From Methylomicrobium sp. wino1 (GTDB taxonomy: Bacteria; Pseudomonadota; Gammaproteobacteria; Methylococcales; Methylomonadaceae), in the NCBI RefSeq assembly GCF_003932755.1, contig NZ_CP024202.1, positions 372,001 through 436,000 on the forward strand: DNA of 64,000 nt, in the 5' to 3' direction. A program made the position numbers and the translations under genes. This document shows positions 10,903 through 20,946 of this stretch, piece by piece; positions within the stretch are counted from its first letter, which is position 1, and each line of letters begins with the position of its first letter. The notes beneath the pieces are model-generated. The model was given only the letters and a program-made list of their open reading frames with translations. It did no database searches and had not been told where the DNA came from.

Positions 10903-12036
10903 ATGACTGAACTCTATATTGGCTTAATGTCCGGGACCAGCATCGACGGCATCGATGCTAGTCTTGTCGATTTTAGTAGCGGCCATCCTGAGTTCATCGC
11001 CTTCGAATACCATCCTTTCCCTGACCGGGTCAGAACCGAACTGACTGAAATTACGTCTTCCGATCGCCCTGTTCTGCTAAAAAATATCGGCAATCTAGAC
11101 ACACAACTGGGCAGTTTATTCGCACAAAGCGCACAGAGTCTAATCGCTAAAGCTGGCTTTTCTGCTTCGGATATCGCTGCAATCGGCAGTCACGGTCACA
11201 CCCTTTTCCATGCACCAGAGTCGAACACCCCTTTTTGTCTACAAATCGGCGACCCCAACATCATCGCACAAGTTACGGGGATTACTACCGTAGCCGATTT
11301 TCGCCGTCGCGATATAGCCGCCGGCGGACAGGGAGCTCCACTTGTTCCGGCTTTCCACCAAGCTTTATTCGGCTGTCCAAGTGAAAACCGAGTAATCGCC
11401 AATATCGGCGGCATTGCCAATATAACGATTTTGCCAAAAGATTCATCGAAACCGGTCATAGGTTTCGATACCGGACCCGGCAATACATTAATGGATACAT
11501 GGATAAAAAAACATCAAGGAAGTCATTTCGACCATAACGGAGACTGGGCCAGAACAGGTCAAGTCAATAAGCATCTTCTGTCGCAACTAAAAGCCGACTC
11601 TTATTTTAAGAGCGCTGCACCTAAAAGCACCGGAAAAGAATATTTTTCATTGGCTTGGCTAACTAAACACCTACACGAGTTATCGGAACAAAAACCGGAA
11701 GATGTCCAGGCATGCTTATGCCTATTAACAGCAGAAACCATTTGCGACGCTATCCGCGATTATGCTCCTTGTACCGACAAGGTATTAATTTGTGGCGGCG
11801 GCGCGCGTAATAGCTATTTGTTGGAAAAACTGCAAGGCGCTTTGAATTGTCCCGTATTATCGACCGAGGATCATCATTTACATCCCGATCATGTGGAGGC
11901 AATCGCTTTTGCTTGGTTGGCCAGACAAACCATGAATAGCCTGCCCGGCAACCTTATATCGGTTACCGGCGCAAAACAGCCGGTAATTCTAGGTGGAATT
12001 TATCCCGGGCACGCCGGATTAAGCGGAAAACGATGA
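10903..12036 (+). CDS. anmK: Anhydro-N-acetylmuramic acid kinase
   Basis: Cytoplasmic kinase that opens and phosphorylates 1,6-anhydro-MurNAc released during cell wall recycling, giving MurNAc-6-P. 377 residues from ATG 10903. The N-terminal [12 protein letters not shown] phosphate-binding motif, [24 protein letters not shown] and the GPGN segment are all present, as is the C-terminal ICGGGARN. The upstream TTG frame starting at 10870 would overlap mepM and adds 11 unconserved residues, so I prefer the ATG with GGGGG about 12 bases before it. The 3' end overlaps the convergent erpA gene by 18 bp. Confidence 0.96.
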   Translation: MTELYIGLMSGTSIDGIDASLVDFSSGHPEFIAFEYHPFPDRVRTELTEITSSDRPVLLKNIGNLDTQLGSLFAQSAQSLIAKAGFSASDIAAIGSHGHTLFHAPESNTPFCLQIGDPNIIAQVTGITTVADFRRRDIAAGGQGAPLVPAFHQALFGCPSENRVIANIGGIANITILPKDSSKPVIGFDTGPGNTLMDTWIKKHQGSHFDHNGDWARTGQVNKHLLSQLKADSYFKSAAPKSTGKEYFSLAWLTKHLHELSEQKPEDVQACLCLLTAETICDAIRDYAPCTDKVLICGGGARNSYLLEKLQGALNCPVLSTEDHHLHPDHVEAIAFAWLARQTMNSLPGNLISVTGAKQPVILGGIYPGHAGLSGKR

Positions 12037-12351
12037 TCCGCAACCGCAAGTCGTCGTTGCGTTAGGATTGCGTATCACAAACTGAGCACCGGAAAGGTCT
12101 TCCTTGTAATCGATTTCGGCACCCGTTAAGTATTGAATACTCATCGAATCAATCAAAACCGTCACGCCGCCGTTTTCGACTTGCGTATCATCTTCGTTCA
12201 CTTCCTCGTCGAACGTAAAGCCGTACTGAAAGCCCGAACAGCCTCCACCCGACACATAAACTCTCAACTTGAGGTTATCGTTGCCTTCATCGGCAATTAA
12301 ATCGCCAACTTTCGCAGCGGCGCTATCGGTAAATATAATTGGTTCAGCCAT
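12019..12351 (-). CDS. erpA: Iron-sulfur cluster insertion protein ErpA
   Basis: A-type carrier that hands Fe-S clusters to apoproteins such as IspH. 110 residues from the ATG at 12351, which gives the canonical [12 protein letters not shown] start; an open frame to 12414 adds 21 unlike residues. The three cluster cysteines are in place: C38 (GGGCSGF), C102 and C104 (TCGCGSS). The gene follows argC on the same strand and its tail overlaps anmK from the other strand. IspH, a known client, is encoded elsewhere in this window (62278-63222). Confidence 0.95.
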   Translation of the reverse strand: MAEPIIFTDSAAAKVGDLIADEGNDNLKLRVYVSGGGCSGFQYGFTFDEEVNEDDTQVENGGVTVLIDSMSIQYLTGAEIDYKEDLSGAQFVIRNPNATTTCGCGSSFSA

Positions 12352-12417
12352 AAAGTTTCTACTATCGAAATTAAAATGTTTTAAAAGTATGACAATACCT
12401 AGTGTTTTAGTCAAGAT

Positions 12418-13452
12418 TTAAGGATAAAGCGCTGGAATTTTTAGCCCTTCAGACTCATCGAAACCGAACATTAAATTCATGTTTTGCAACGCTTGACCGG
12501 AGGCCCCTTTAACCAGGTTATCAATCACCGACAATACCACCAACATTCGCCCCCCTTGGGGCTGATGAACGGCGATTTGACAAAGGTTGCCGCCCCGAAC
12601 ATTACGGGTATCCGGGTGCGACCCATAAGGCAACACATCAACAAACGGCTCGTTAATATAGCGTTGCTCATAAAGTGCTTGAACGGCTTCTCCGCCTTCT
12701 TCTAGCAAGGGCGCATACAAGGTGGTATGAATACCCCGTATCATCGGGATTAGATGAGGAACAAACGTCAAACCTACAGACCTTTTAGCAATCATCTCCA
12801 AACCTTGGATCACCTCGGGTAAATGACGATGACCGCTTGCTGCATAAGCTTTAAAACTCTCGCCCGTCTCGCCCATCAAGGTCGTTAATTGCGCTTTTCG
12901 CCCGGCGCCACTAACCCCGGACTTCACATCGGCAACCAAACGATCAACCTCTACCAAGCCTTTCTCAATCAACGGCAAAAAACCTAATTGCACTGCAGTC
13001 GGATAACAACCGGGGCATGCAATCAAATTAGCATTTTTGATCACATCTCGATTAACCTCCGGCAAACCGTAAACGGCTTGTTCGATTAGATCAGGGCAAG
13101 CATGCTCCATGCCGTACCATTTTTTCCATTGTTTCGGATCTTTCAGACGAAAATCGGCCGACAAATCGATGACTTTGACACCTCGCGCCACTAATTGTTC
13201 AGTCATCAACATGGCTGTGCCGTTCGGCGTCGCAAAAAATACCGCATCGCAATCAGATAAGCTATCAACTTCCGGGGCAGTAAAAACCGTATCGATAAAG
13301 CCTCGCAAGCTCGGATACACTTCATCGACTCTTTTGCCTGCATCATTTCTCGAAGTCACGACCGAGACCTCGACTTTCTTATGTAAGGCCAAGAGCCGCA
13401 GCAACTCCACACCCGTATAACCGGTGCCTCCTACAATACCTACCCGTACCAT
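12418..13452 (-). CDS. argC: N-acetyl-gamma-glutamyl-phosphate reductase
   Basis: NADPH-dependent third step of arginine synthesis. 344 residues. Rossmann motif [10 protein letters not shown] at the N-terminus, catalytic cysteine C149 in ACPGCYPT, and GHRHLPE with the HLIP segment in the second domain. ATG at 13452 is preceded by GAGG seven bases upstream, better than the TTG one codon earlier. Only 66 bp separate it from the erpA start, so they may form one transcript; pairing of argC with erpA is common in gammaproteobacteria. Confidence 0.96.
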   Translation of the reverse strand: MVRVGIVGGTGYTGVELLRLLALHKKVEVSVVTSRNDAGKRVDEVYPSLRGFIDTVFTAPEVDSLSDCDAVFFATPNGTAMLMTEQLVARGVKVIDLSADFRLKDPKQWKKWYGMEHACPDLIEQAVYGLPEVNRDVIKNANLIACPGCYPTAVQLGFLPLIEKGLVEVDRLVADVKSGVSGAGRKAQLTTLMGETGESFKAYAASGHRHLPEVIQGLEMIAKRSVGLTFVPHLIPMIRGIHTTLYAPLLEEGGEAVQALYEQRYINEPFVDVLPYGSHPDTRNVRGGNLCQIAVHQPQGGRMLVVLSVIDNLVKGASGQALQNMNLMFGFDESEGLKIPALYP

Positions 13453-13506
13453 CAACTTACCTCATCCGATTTATCTGAAAATTAAATCATTGTGCCAATT
13501 TCATCA

Positions 13507-13541
13507 TATATACCTTTCACGCTTCAAATTTAGGCATTGCC
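13507..13541. repeat. Family 2 repeat end (ATATACCTTTCACGCTTC)
   Basis: One arm of the dispersed palindromic repeat seen best at 57519-57588. No matching second arm is visible here. The rest of the 13453-13870 gap shows nothing else I recognise. Confidence 0.5.
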
Positions 13542-13870
13542 GTATGGAAGTGCCAGGGCGTTAGGCAGATTCACTCGGCGCTAAAAATTGACCAAACAGT
13601 GTATATTCAACAACGAAATCGGCTTGATAATGACTGGCATTTTACAGGATATCCGTTTCGGTTCAGTCGAAATTATTTTTTTCATGAAAAATGGGTGTAA
13701 TTGAACAGTTTAATTCGCCGTGGCTTACAATCGAAAAAACCAACAACTTAGGCATCGTGTTCGTTTAATATGCATAGTTAACGGACATTTTAGAACCGCC
13801 ACGAGAAGGATCGAAATAAATGCGTTTTTAAGCAGCCGATTTTCTCTTTTTTAGCGCTTTCGAATCCAAA

Positions 13871-16477
13871 TTAAAAATTCGCGGTTATGCTCATTCTGAA
13901 ACTGACCGGTTCGACGGGATGAAAATGGATGTCTTCTACAGGGTCTGTCTCACCTCGCAATTGTGACTCGTAGAAATAGTCGATTGCGCTGTCTTTGCGG
14001 TCTAGGATATTGAACACTTCGGCCTGCAAGGTCCAGGTCTTGTCGAAACGATAACCAAGCATTGCCGATAACAAAATCGTCGAATCCGAACGGACGCTGT
14101 TGTCTTCAATCAACGGTCTCGGCCCGAAATAACGCAACCTTGGCCCCCCGAAGAAACCGCCATAAATATCATGAACCGTCGCACCTGTTGCTATCACGCT
14201 TTCAATCGCACCGGGAATATGATCGCCGGCCGGATCGTTACCGCGAAAACGCGCTTTCGAAAAACTGAAATCGGCATCGAGGGTCAGCCAATCGGTCGGC
14301 GAATAATAATTCGCCCATTCGACGCCGAAACGACGGCTAGGGCGGCTGGCTTCAGTCGTTCCCGCATCGCCGACGAATAACAATTCGGAATCGATATCCA
14401 GCCACCAAACCGATAACGTGCTCTGCAGCCCTTCAAGCCAGGTCGTGCGCAAACCAGCTTCGGCCCCGTAAGTACGAGCCAACGGCACGGCGCGGCTCAC
14501 CGGATTACCGTCTCCATCTATCGTATCCCCACTTGCAGGATCGACGCCGCGCGCATCGTTACTATGAAAACCGAGACCGCCGTTCAGGTAAAACTCGGTA
14601 TCGGCCCACGGCCCGAATACGATACCGGCTTTCGGACTAACGATACCGTCGGTACGCGTATCGTTGTTTTCGGTCCGGTTACTGTCGGAAACGTCGAATT
14701 GAAAGCCGTCGAAACGAACGCCCACTTGCGTTCTAAGCCAGGACGTCCAACGGGTCTTATTTTCGAAATACGGGCTGACGTTGGTCACGCGCACATCGTC
14801 GCTACGAACGGCATCCCACCTCTGCCGCGCCTCGGTCAACAGCAAACCGTTACGGATTGAGTCGTTCCGCACCTGGAAACCGATGGTGCTGTCGGAGTCG
14901 AACGACCCGATTTTATGAAAAAAGGTGTGGCTTGCGTTCAGACCGGATGTCCAGCGCCGATCAGGCTGAGCGAATTGATCGCCACGGACCTGCTCTTCGA
15001 GAAAATAGGTAAAATTCGAATACAGGTCGAGTTCATGAAAAATCCCGTAGACCGTCAGTTTGGATGCCGACACGTCGTCTTGACGATGCCATTCGCCGGT
15101 GATGCTGTAACGCCGACTGCTCCCGCCGTCGGTTGAATCGAGCGTGCCGAAACGCCCGATCGTTCCGGAGTCGACCGCGCGCAGGGGGATTTGGTCGGTC
15201 GCGTTCCAGTCGGCTTTATAGGCCATCGCGGTTACGCTCCAGCCCGAGCTTTCGTAATCCTCGCTGTAGCGAAGCACGCCGTTGAATTTCAAATAATCGT
15301 TGCTAACCTTCCAGGGCCCCCCGTTATGAACGATTTCGCCGCCATAAAGCAAATTGCCGTCACCGAGCCTGTGCGAGCCGGCCGACAGCCCCCGGTAATA
15401 ATCGAAATTACCGCCGGTAAATCGAGCGATATGTCCGGGCAAGGTATTGGCGTAGCGGATATCGGCGGCACCGGCACTGGAAAAGTCACCGTTTTCGGCG
15501 TAGTAATTGCCTTTTTGATAATGGATCGTGGCTATCAATTCGGGAATCAAAAAATTCGTATCAGTCCAACCTTGGCCATGTGCATGCGAGACCAAATTTA
15601 CCGGCACGCCATCGATCTTGGTTAAAAAATCGGTACCGTGATCGAGATTGAAGCCTCTTAAAAAAAATTGATTCGATTTACCCTCACCGCTATGTTGAGA
15701 AGCAATCAGACCGGGGACCGTTTCGAGGATCTCTCCCGGCCGAATGATAGGCCGGTACTGCAATTGTTCCTGGCCAATATTACCTTGCGAAGCACTATCG
15801 GCGATGCCGACCAAAGAATCGCCGCGCTCGGTCACAACCATCTTGGGAAGCAACTCCAAATGTATCGTTTCGGATTCGATATCCGAAACGCTATCGCCAT
15901 CATCCTCAACCGCCTGTGCATGAACCGAAGTTCCGAACACTGTGGCGAACGCCAAAAATGCCAAGCGCACCATTATGATGCCGGTACCGTGCAATAACAG
16001 TGTCGCAGTTACGAATCCCAAAGCAAACGACAACAAACCGGCCGAAGCAGGCATTTCCTGTCCATGAGCGTAGCCGTGAAAAAAAGCAAAAAACATCACG
16101 ACCGAAAGACTCGCAAACGCCGGCACGCGAATTTTGCGCAAGACCAACACCCCGAACACCGCGACCGACAAAAGAATCATCGACTCGACGCCCGGTACGT
16201 TAAAACCAGTCACGCCGAATAATCCGCCAAGACTCATCACGCCGACAAAGGCCAAAGGTAATTGCCATACAGAATTACCTTTGAGCTGCGCGGCCCAAAT
16301 GCCGACAGCAAGCATCGTGAATAGATGATCCCAACCTTCGAGCGGATGACTGAAACCGCTAAGCCAGCCGCTGCTGTCGATGTCCTCGGTATGCGCTTGG
16401 GCACACAGCGGAAATAATATCTACGACAAACATAACGACCACACGGCCCAAACGGACTTTTTAGAAAAATAATTCAT
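13871..16477 (-). pseudogene. HupE/UreJ-TonB-dependent receptor fusion with amber codon in signal peptide
   Basis: One continuous frame joins an inner-membrane metal transporter-like domain to an outer-membrane receptor. From ATG 16477 (GAGG 7 bases before it) the frame reads a signal peptide MNYFSKKSVWAVWSLCLS, then TAG at 16421-16423 (codon 19), then ILFPLCAQAHTED and the HupE metal motif HPLEGWDH (codons 44-51). About five membrane helices follow. The last HupE helix seems to be replaced by MVRLAFLAFATVFGTSVHAQA, which looks like the receptor's own signal peptide. Then come a TonB-box/plug region (PGEILETVPGLIASQHSGEG, FLRGFNLDHGTDF) and a 22-strand-type barrel ending RMSITANF. The ATG at 16315 would keep the frame open but lose the HupE metal motif. 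The receptor part is complete (about 680 residues) and may still be made. Substrate is unknown; HupE suggests nickel or cobalt. Confidence 0.72.
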
Positions 16478-16510
16478 TCTATACCTCGGTTATTAAACCC
16501 CTTTTCGAAA

Positions 16511-16540
16511 GTTATATCCTTTGCTAGTCAAATTTCAGCA
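16511..16540. repeat. Family 2 repeat end
   Basis: GTTATATCCTTTGCTAGTCA followed by AATTTCAGCA resembles the left arm of the copy at 57519 (TTATACCCTTTGCTAATC). Single arm only. Confidence 0.45.
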
Positions 16541-16600
16541 CAAGGCGATCGGTGACCTCGAGTGAAATGCACGGCACCATCAACACAGCAGAACGATTTT

Positions 16601-17839
16601 TCAGTATGAAAAGGAGCAAGATAACGAAAATTGAATCATCCGTTTCGCTAAATCATTGACCGGTCGCATCAAACCTAAATGATCGCGTAGCGTCACTCCC
16701 TCGTATTCAGCACGGAATAAGTTTCTAAATTTCAATTCCGGAACAACTAGCTCCACAAAAGCGTCAAATCCCCCGGGGAAATATGGTGGTATGATAACAA
16801 ATCCGTCAGCGGCTTCGCCTATAAACCACTCCTCCAGCTGATCGGCAACTTGTTTTGGTGTACCGATAACGACTCGATGTCCGCTGTCATTAAGCCCTCG
16901 CAATGACACAGACTCGACGTCCATCAGCCCACTTATCGATTCTATCGAGGCATTCTTGAAACAGTTATGATCGAACCATTCCGGTAATACTTGTTGCAGT
17001 CTAGACTCTGTAGTACTTTCATTGTCGAGATCAGAATTAAACGACTCAAATCCTTTCACAGCGTTTAGCGACTCCTTGAGTAAATGATATTTTTCATGAG
17101 CCGCCTCGGTTGTCTCGGCAACGACAGGCACCACACACGACACAATTTTTAGCTGCGAAGGACGCTTTCCGAAATTGATCGCTTGTTCTTTTAGCTTGGA
17201 ATAAAACAATCTCGCCTGTTGTTTATTCTTCTGTCGAACCAAAACTACTTCAGCACTCCGCGCCGCCAATTCAATATCCCTATCGGATAAGATATTTTGA
17301 ACCAGTACCGGATGATCATAAGCGATTCGACTCATGACTTCCGCATCCAGCCTGTTGCTTTTATCAATGGCCCCGGGCAAGTCATTACTTCCATCTTCAA
17401 CTTCCCACATTGCCCACAAAGAAGTCACTAAATCAATATAATCGCGAGTTCGTTCGGTAAGAATACTTCGATCGTTATTATTTTCCGTCCCGGGGTTCCA
17501 ACCAGCCCGTCCTCGACTAATATGAGCGAGGGAGGAGAACGAACCCGCCAGACCATAAGGATCGGAGTAATCGCAACATGCAGGAGCCACCAAACCTATT
17601 CGATTGGTAACACGCGCCAATGCAATCAATAACCTAACCGCATCGCCACCCTGAGATTGACTGAACAATGATCCACCGGAACTCATAAAGACTGCATCAA
17701 ATTTAGCCTGCTCGGCCTTTACCGCAACACGCTGGAAATCTGAAAGATCCCAACCGGAAATACTCCCCCCCTGTCGACGCCTAGTCGACAAATAGTTACC
17801 GCCCATCGATAGAAAAACGCCCAGCTTCATTTGCCGCAT
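16601..17839 (-). CDS. Flavin-dependent monooxygenase of the luciferase-like superfamily (NtaA/SnaA type)
   Basis: TIM-barrel FMNH2-dependent oxygenase; family members oxidise chelators, sulfonates, dibenzothiophene sulfone or antibiotics with reduced flavin from a partner reductase. 412 residues, slightly short of the usual 430-460. Recognisable pieces: KLGVFLSMGG at the N-terminus, FDAVFMSSGG (47-56), the family motif region SRGRAGWNPGTENNN (about 108-122), and a C-terminal FVIIPPYFPGGFDAFVELVVPEL typical of NtaA-like proteins. The segment after the GRAGWN motif is shorter than in family members I know. No flavin reductase gene is adjacent, and it stands alone between repeat-rich gaps. Specific substrate cannot be told. 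Confidence 0.85.
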   Translation of the reverse strand: MRQMKLGVFLSMGGNYLSTRRRQGGSISGWDLSDFQRVAVKAEQAKFDAVFMSSGGSLFSQSQGGDAVRLLIALARVTNRIGLVAPACCDYSDPYGLAGSFSSLAHISRGRAGWNPGTENNNDRSILTERTRDYIDLVTSLWAMWEVEDGSNDLPGAIDKSNRLDAEVMSRIAYDHPVLVQNILSDRDIELAARSAEVVLVRQKNKQQARLFYSKLKEQAINFGKRPSQLKIVSCVVPVVAETTEAAHEKYHLLKESLNAVKGFESFNSDLDNESTTESRLQQVLPEWFDHNCFKNASIESISGLMDVESVSLRGLNDSGHRVVIGTPKQVADQLEEWFIGEAADGFVIIPPYFPGGFDAFVELVVPELKFRNLFRAEYEGVTLRDHLGLMRPVNDLAKRMIQFSLSCSFSY

Positions 17840-17877
17840 GAATACCCCAGACTCATCTTTATTACTCCCCTAACCTA

Positions 17878-18062
17878 TTAACCTAAAAAGAGCAGTTAAG
17901 TGGCTTCATGAATTGTTGAAGCCCAATAAAATCAACTTCTACAGAGATTTAAATCCAACTGCGGAGCAGTTACTTTTGGGTGAATCTTCGAGTTTGTTTT
18001 TGTTTAACCAGGGCAGTTACTTACATAATTTTTTCTCGATCAACTGCTCTTTTTAGGATTAA
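17878..18062. repeat. 185-bp element with 20-bp terminal inverted repeats
   Basis: TTAACCTAAAAAGAGCAGTT (17878-17897) is matched in inverted orientation by AACTGCTCTTTTTAGG plus ATTAA (18042-18062), with one extra base. Inside are two further GCAGTTAC motifs. No ORF. It has the form of a non-autonomous transposable element. The stretch 18063-18407 shows nothing I recognise. Confidence 0.6.
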
Positions 18063-18407
18063 TTAGACTGTAAACCGATCCTTCGCCAATCACCGATAGA
18101 AAGCGACGACACCGGTTATTATCAGTAGAGAAGGCAAAGATGATGCCAGCATTCTTTTACCAGTTGATGACATCGCCAAGGAAGTTAGGAATGAGTCCAA
18201 AATAACTTAGGCTTTTGATTTCCTTGCCCCAGCCCTCTCCCAAAAGAAAAGGTGGCATTTGCTCAAGTTATTTTGTGTATGATACTTAGCAGTAACAGAG
18301 TATTTGGCTTTATGCCATATCATCAAGTTGGCAGCTCTGGCTCCATGGTATATGCCCCAATTTTGTGCCGAATGCCTTATTTTGATTACCAAAGATAACT
18401 TTTTACA

Positions 18408-18626
18408 TATCACATTTCGGCAGTGCTTAAGGCGCTGACGGGGGTGTTCGCAACAATTCCCAATTTGGAGATCCAAAAGGGTGTGGGGTATGCTTGGCGA
18501 GAATGTCGGCAGCAGGGCAGATTTATGCTCCTGCAAAATCTGCATTTACACCATCCATGGCGTTCCTCGACAAGCATACCCCACACCCTAAGATCGGCGA
18601 AACTGCTCAAACTGGGAATTGCTGGA
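18408..18626. repeat. Family 3 repeat, copy 1
   Basis: CAACAATTCCCAATTTGGAG (18452-18471) and CTCAAACTGGGAATTGCTGG (18606-18625) are imperfect terminal inverted repeats. The middle has a second inverted pair, GTGTGGGGTATGCTTGGCGA and TCGACAAGCATACCCCACAC, around GTCGGCAGCAGG. A close copy lies at 32318-32480. Left of it (18411-18434) is a fragment of family 2 (ATTTCGGCAGTGCTTAAGG). Confidence 0.65.
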
Positions 18627-18650
18627 GTGATGAAAACTTATTCATGATCG

Positions 18651-19568
18651 TTAGAATAAATCAAACTCCCGGACCGGTAATTTGTCTCTTACCGTTTGAA
18701 CACTAGCTTTTAAAGGCATTGGCCTAATCCGTACCGACTCAATCTGCGTTGTTTTCAATGGTTCAAGCGATTTTTGCTCGGCTATTTCAACAGGAAATGT
18801 CCGAGGAATGGGGTATTGCGGCAATAATGCCGAAACCGATACTAATTCGACTCCGATTCGATCTAAATCCGACAATTTTTCCCGTAGAATCTTCAATGTA
18901 TTCACTCTCGGATGCCCAATCGCTACGGCATAACTCCGCCGCTTAGCGATCGATATAAGCAACTCGAATTGTTCGCGTATTTTAACTTCCGAATTCACAT
19001 GATCCAAAAAAATATCCCGACTCAATGCCGGGATTCGATGAGCATCCGCGACCTTTTTGGCCACCGAATGATCGGTCGTCACGCTGTCGACAAAATACAA
19101 AGCATCGGGCTTCCTCGCTAGGGCCTCCATTAGCCAGCCCATTGTTACTGGATCACGCGTCAGAGCACTTCCCATATGATTATTGACCCCCGAAATACCC
19201 GGAACAGCCGCCAATTGCGCCGAAAACCGACGCACTATCTCATTGCGATCCAACGACACGGTGAGTCCGCCTAACCCCATAGGCTTTTCGCTTAATGCCT
19301 GCATCGGCGCATGTAACATAATTTCCTTTCCGTGACGCGATGCCAGTAATGCCAAACGCCTGGAATGCGATGCAAACGGCAAAAACGAATAAGTGATATT
19401 GCCGGGCAACCCGATTGCGGCAGCACCAATTTCGAGGCTATTGCCCATGTCGTCAATAATAATAGCAATGCGCGAATGTTTGCTAAACTCCGCTACGGCC
19501 GGATTCCAGACAATAAAAAACCCCGACATTCCAAAGATTAATAAACCAATGAAATGCCGGGGTCTCAT
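18651..19568 (-). CDS. yibQ: Divergent polysaccharide deacetylase family protein (YibQ-like)
   Basis: Predicted periplasmic enzyme of the DUF610 branch of the polysaccharide deacetylase fold; activity not proven in the family. 305 residues with an N-terminal signal peptide (IGLLIFGMSGFFIVWNPAVA, cut near residue 26). Conserved motifs: IAIIIDDMGN (about 34-43), YSFLPFASHS, HAPMQA, the GVNNHMGS loop, YFVDSVT and AIGHPRVNT. It is the last gene of envC-ctpA-yibQ, 15 bp after ctpA, an arrangement common in gammaproteobacteria and linked to cell wall remodelling. The C-terminal 60 residues are poorly conserved. Confidence 0.9.
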   Translation of the reverse strand: MRPRHFIGLLIFGMSGFFIVWNPAVAEFSKHSRIAIIIDDMGNSLEIGAAAIGLPGNITYSFLPFASHSRRLALLASRHGKEIMLHAPMQALSEKPMGLGGLTVSLDRNEIVRRFSAQLAAVPGISGVNNHMGSALTRDPVTMGWLMEALARKPDALYFVDSVTTDHSVAKKVADAHRIPALSRDIFLDHVNSEVKIREQFELLISIAKRRSYAVAIGHPRVNTLKILREKLSDLDRIGVELVSVSALLPQYPIPRTFPVEIAEQKSLEPLKTTQIESVRIRPMPLKASVQTVRDKLPVREFDLF

Positions 19569-19583
19569 GAAACGATCGAAACG

Positions 19584-20900
19584 CTAATTTCGTAAAATTG
19601 CGATTCCTTTCAACAGCATAAAGGCTTCATGAAGAGGATAATCGGTAATCTCCAATTTGCTTTTCTCTTGATCTTGCTCAGCATCCTTTGCTTCCTGCTT
19701 CTTTTTAGATTTGTTGCCGTTAGTTAAATGGCGCGACAAATCGGCTTCCTTGACCGGCTTAAAGTCGGGTCCGTCGACCGATTCCAACTTATAACGATCC
19801 AATTGAATATCCGGCTCGATGCCTTCGGCTTGAATAGAGCGCCCCGAAGGCGTGAAATAACGCGCCGTGGTCAACTTGACCGCCGCACCGCCGCTGGTCG
19901 GCAGAACAGTTTGTACCGAACCTTTACCGAATGATTTCTCACCCATGATCACTGCTCGCCGATGATCCTGCAATGCACCGGCTACGATTTCAGATGCCGA
20001 AGCGGATCCGGCATTGATCAACACTACTATAGGCGCACCATTGAGCACATCGTCCGGAGAGGCATTGAAACGCATTTCGGAATTTTCAATACGTCCTTCG
20101 GTATAAACAATCAAGCCTTTATCGAGAAAAGCATCGCTGACGTCAACCGCGGCATTCAAGACTCCCCCCGGGTTGTTGCGTAAATCCAGCACTAATCCCC
20201 TTAGCTGACCATCGTTTTCTTTTTCCAATTCAGCCATGGCCTTACGCAAACCCTCACCGGTTTTAGATTGGAAGCTACTGATTCTCAGATAACCATAATC
20301 TTTTTCGAGAAGCCGACTTCTAACGCTTTTAACCTTGATGATATCCCGGGTAATTTCAATTTTCAAAGGCGCTTCTTCGCCTTCCCGCATAATGGTCAGA
20401 ACGATGGTGCTACCGGGATCGCCGCGCATCAGCTTGACCGCATCGCCTAGCGACATCCCTTTAACCGGTTGATCGTCCAAGCGGACGACCAAATCGCCTG
20501 CTTTCACGCCAGCCCGTTGCGCGGGGGTATCGTCGATTGGTGACACGACTTTGACAAAACCGTTTTCCATCGTGACTTCAATGCCTAGGCCGCCAAATTG
20601 GCCCGTTGTTCCTTCCTGAAGCTCCTTATACTGCTCGCCGGTCAGGTAATCCGAATGTGGATCGAGTCCAATCAACATGCCGCGAATTGCATGTTCGAGC
20701 AACTGTTTGTCAGTGACCGGCTCGACATAATCGCGTTTGATACGTCCAAAGATTTCGGTAAAGGTACGAAGATCCTCGAAAGGTAGTACCTCGGTTTCCG
20801 ATGATTGACTACCTCGCTCAGCCAGGACATTACCGCCAACGCTGATAAAAATGCCCAGGAACATTCCCAGAACCAAACCCCATAAACTTTTTTTCTGCAT
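19584..20900 (-). CDS. ctpA: S41 family C-terminal processing peptidase
   Basis: Periplasmic serine/lysine protease with a PDZ domain; family members cut protein C-termini and in several species degrade or regulate peptidoglycan hydrolases. 438 residues. Signal/anchor at 5-28. PDZ around 95-175 (GFVKVVSPIDDTPAQRAGVKAGD split by linker), then the protease core with the serine in GSASASEIVAGAL and lysine in GEKSFGKGSVQT. The tail is lysine/glutamate-rich (SKKKQEAKDAEQDQEKSK), about 25 residues, before a short terminal helix. It lies 46 bp after envC and 15 bp before yibQ, so it is co-transcribed with an EnvC-type hydrolase activator. Confidence 0.95.
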   Translation of the reverse strand: MQKKSLWGLVLGMFLGIFISVGGNVLAERGSQSSETEVLPFEDLRTFTEIFGRIKRDYVEPVTDKQLLEHAIRGMLIGLDPHSDYLTGEQYKELQEGTTGQFGGLGIEVTMENGFVKVVSPIDDTPAQRAGVKAGDLVVRLDDQPVKGMSLGDAVKLMRGDPGSTIVLTIMREGEEAPLKIEITRDIIKVKSVRSRLLEKDYGYLRISSFQSKTGEGLRKAMAELEKENDGQLRGLVLDLRNNPGGVLNAAVDVSDAFLDKGLIVYTEGRIENSEMRFNASPDDVLNGAPIVVLINAGSASASEIVAGALQDHRRAVIMGEKSFGKGSVQTVLPTSGGAAVKLTTARYFTPSGRSIQAEGIEPDIQLDRYKLESVDGPDFKPVKEADLSRHLTNGNKSKKKQEAKDAEQDQEKSKLEITDYPLHEAFMLLKGIAILRN

Positions 20901-20946
20901 AGCCCTAAAAACTCCAAACTTCTGATTTCCGATTTAAATAATACAT

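Noticed and set aside
14062..16328. Many long plus-strand ORFs opposite the HupE-TonB receptor gene
   Set aside because: They are shadows of the codon bias of the minus-strand gene; no family similarity.
18207..18706. ORFs of 60-112 codons in the gap between the monooxygenase and yibQ
   Set aside because: They run across family 3 repeat modules in both directions and show no ribosome site or protein pattern.
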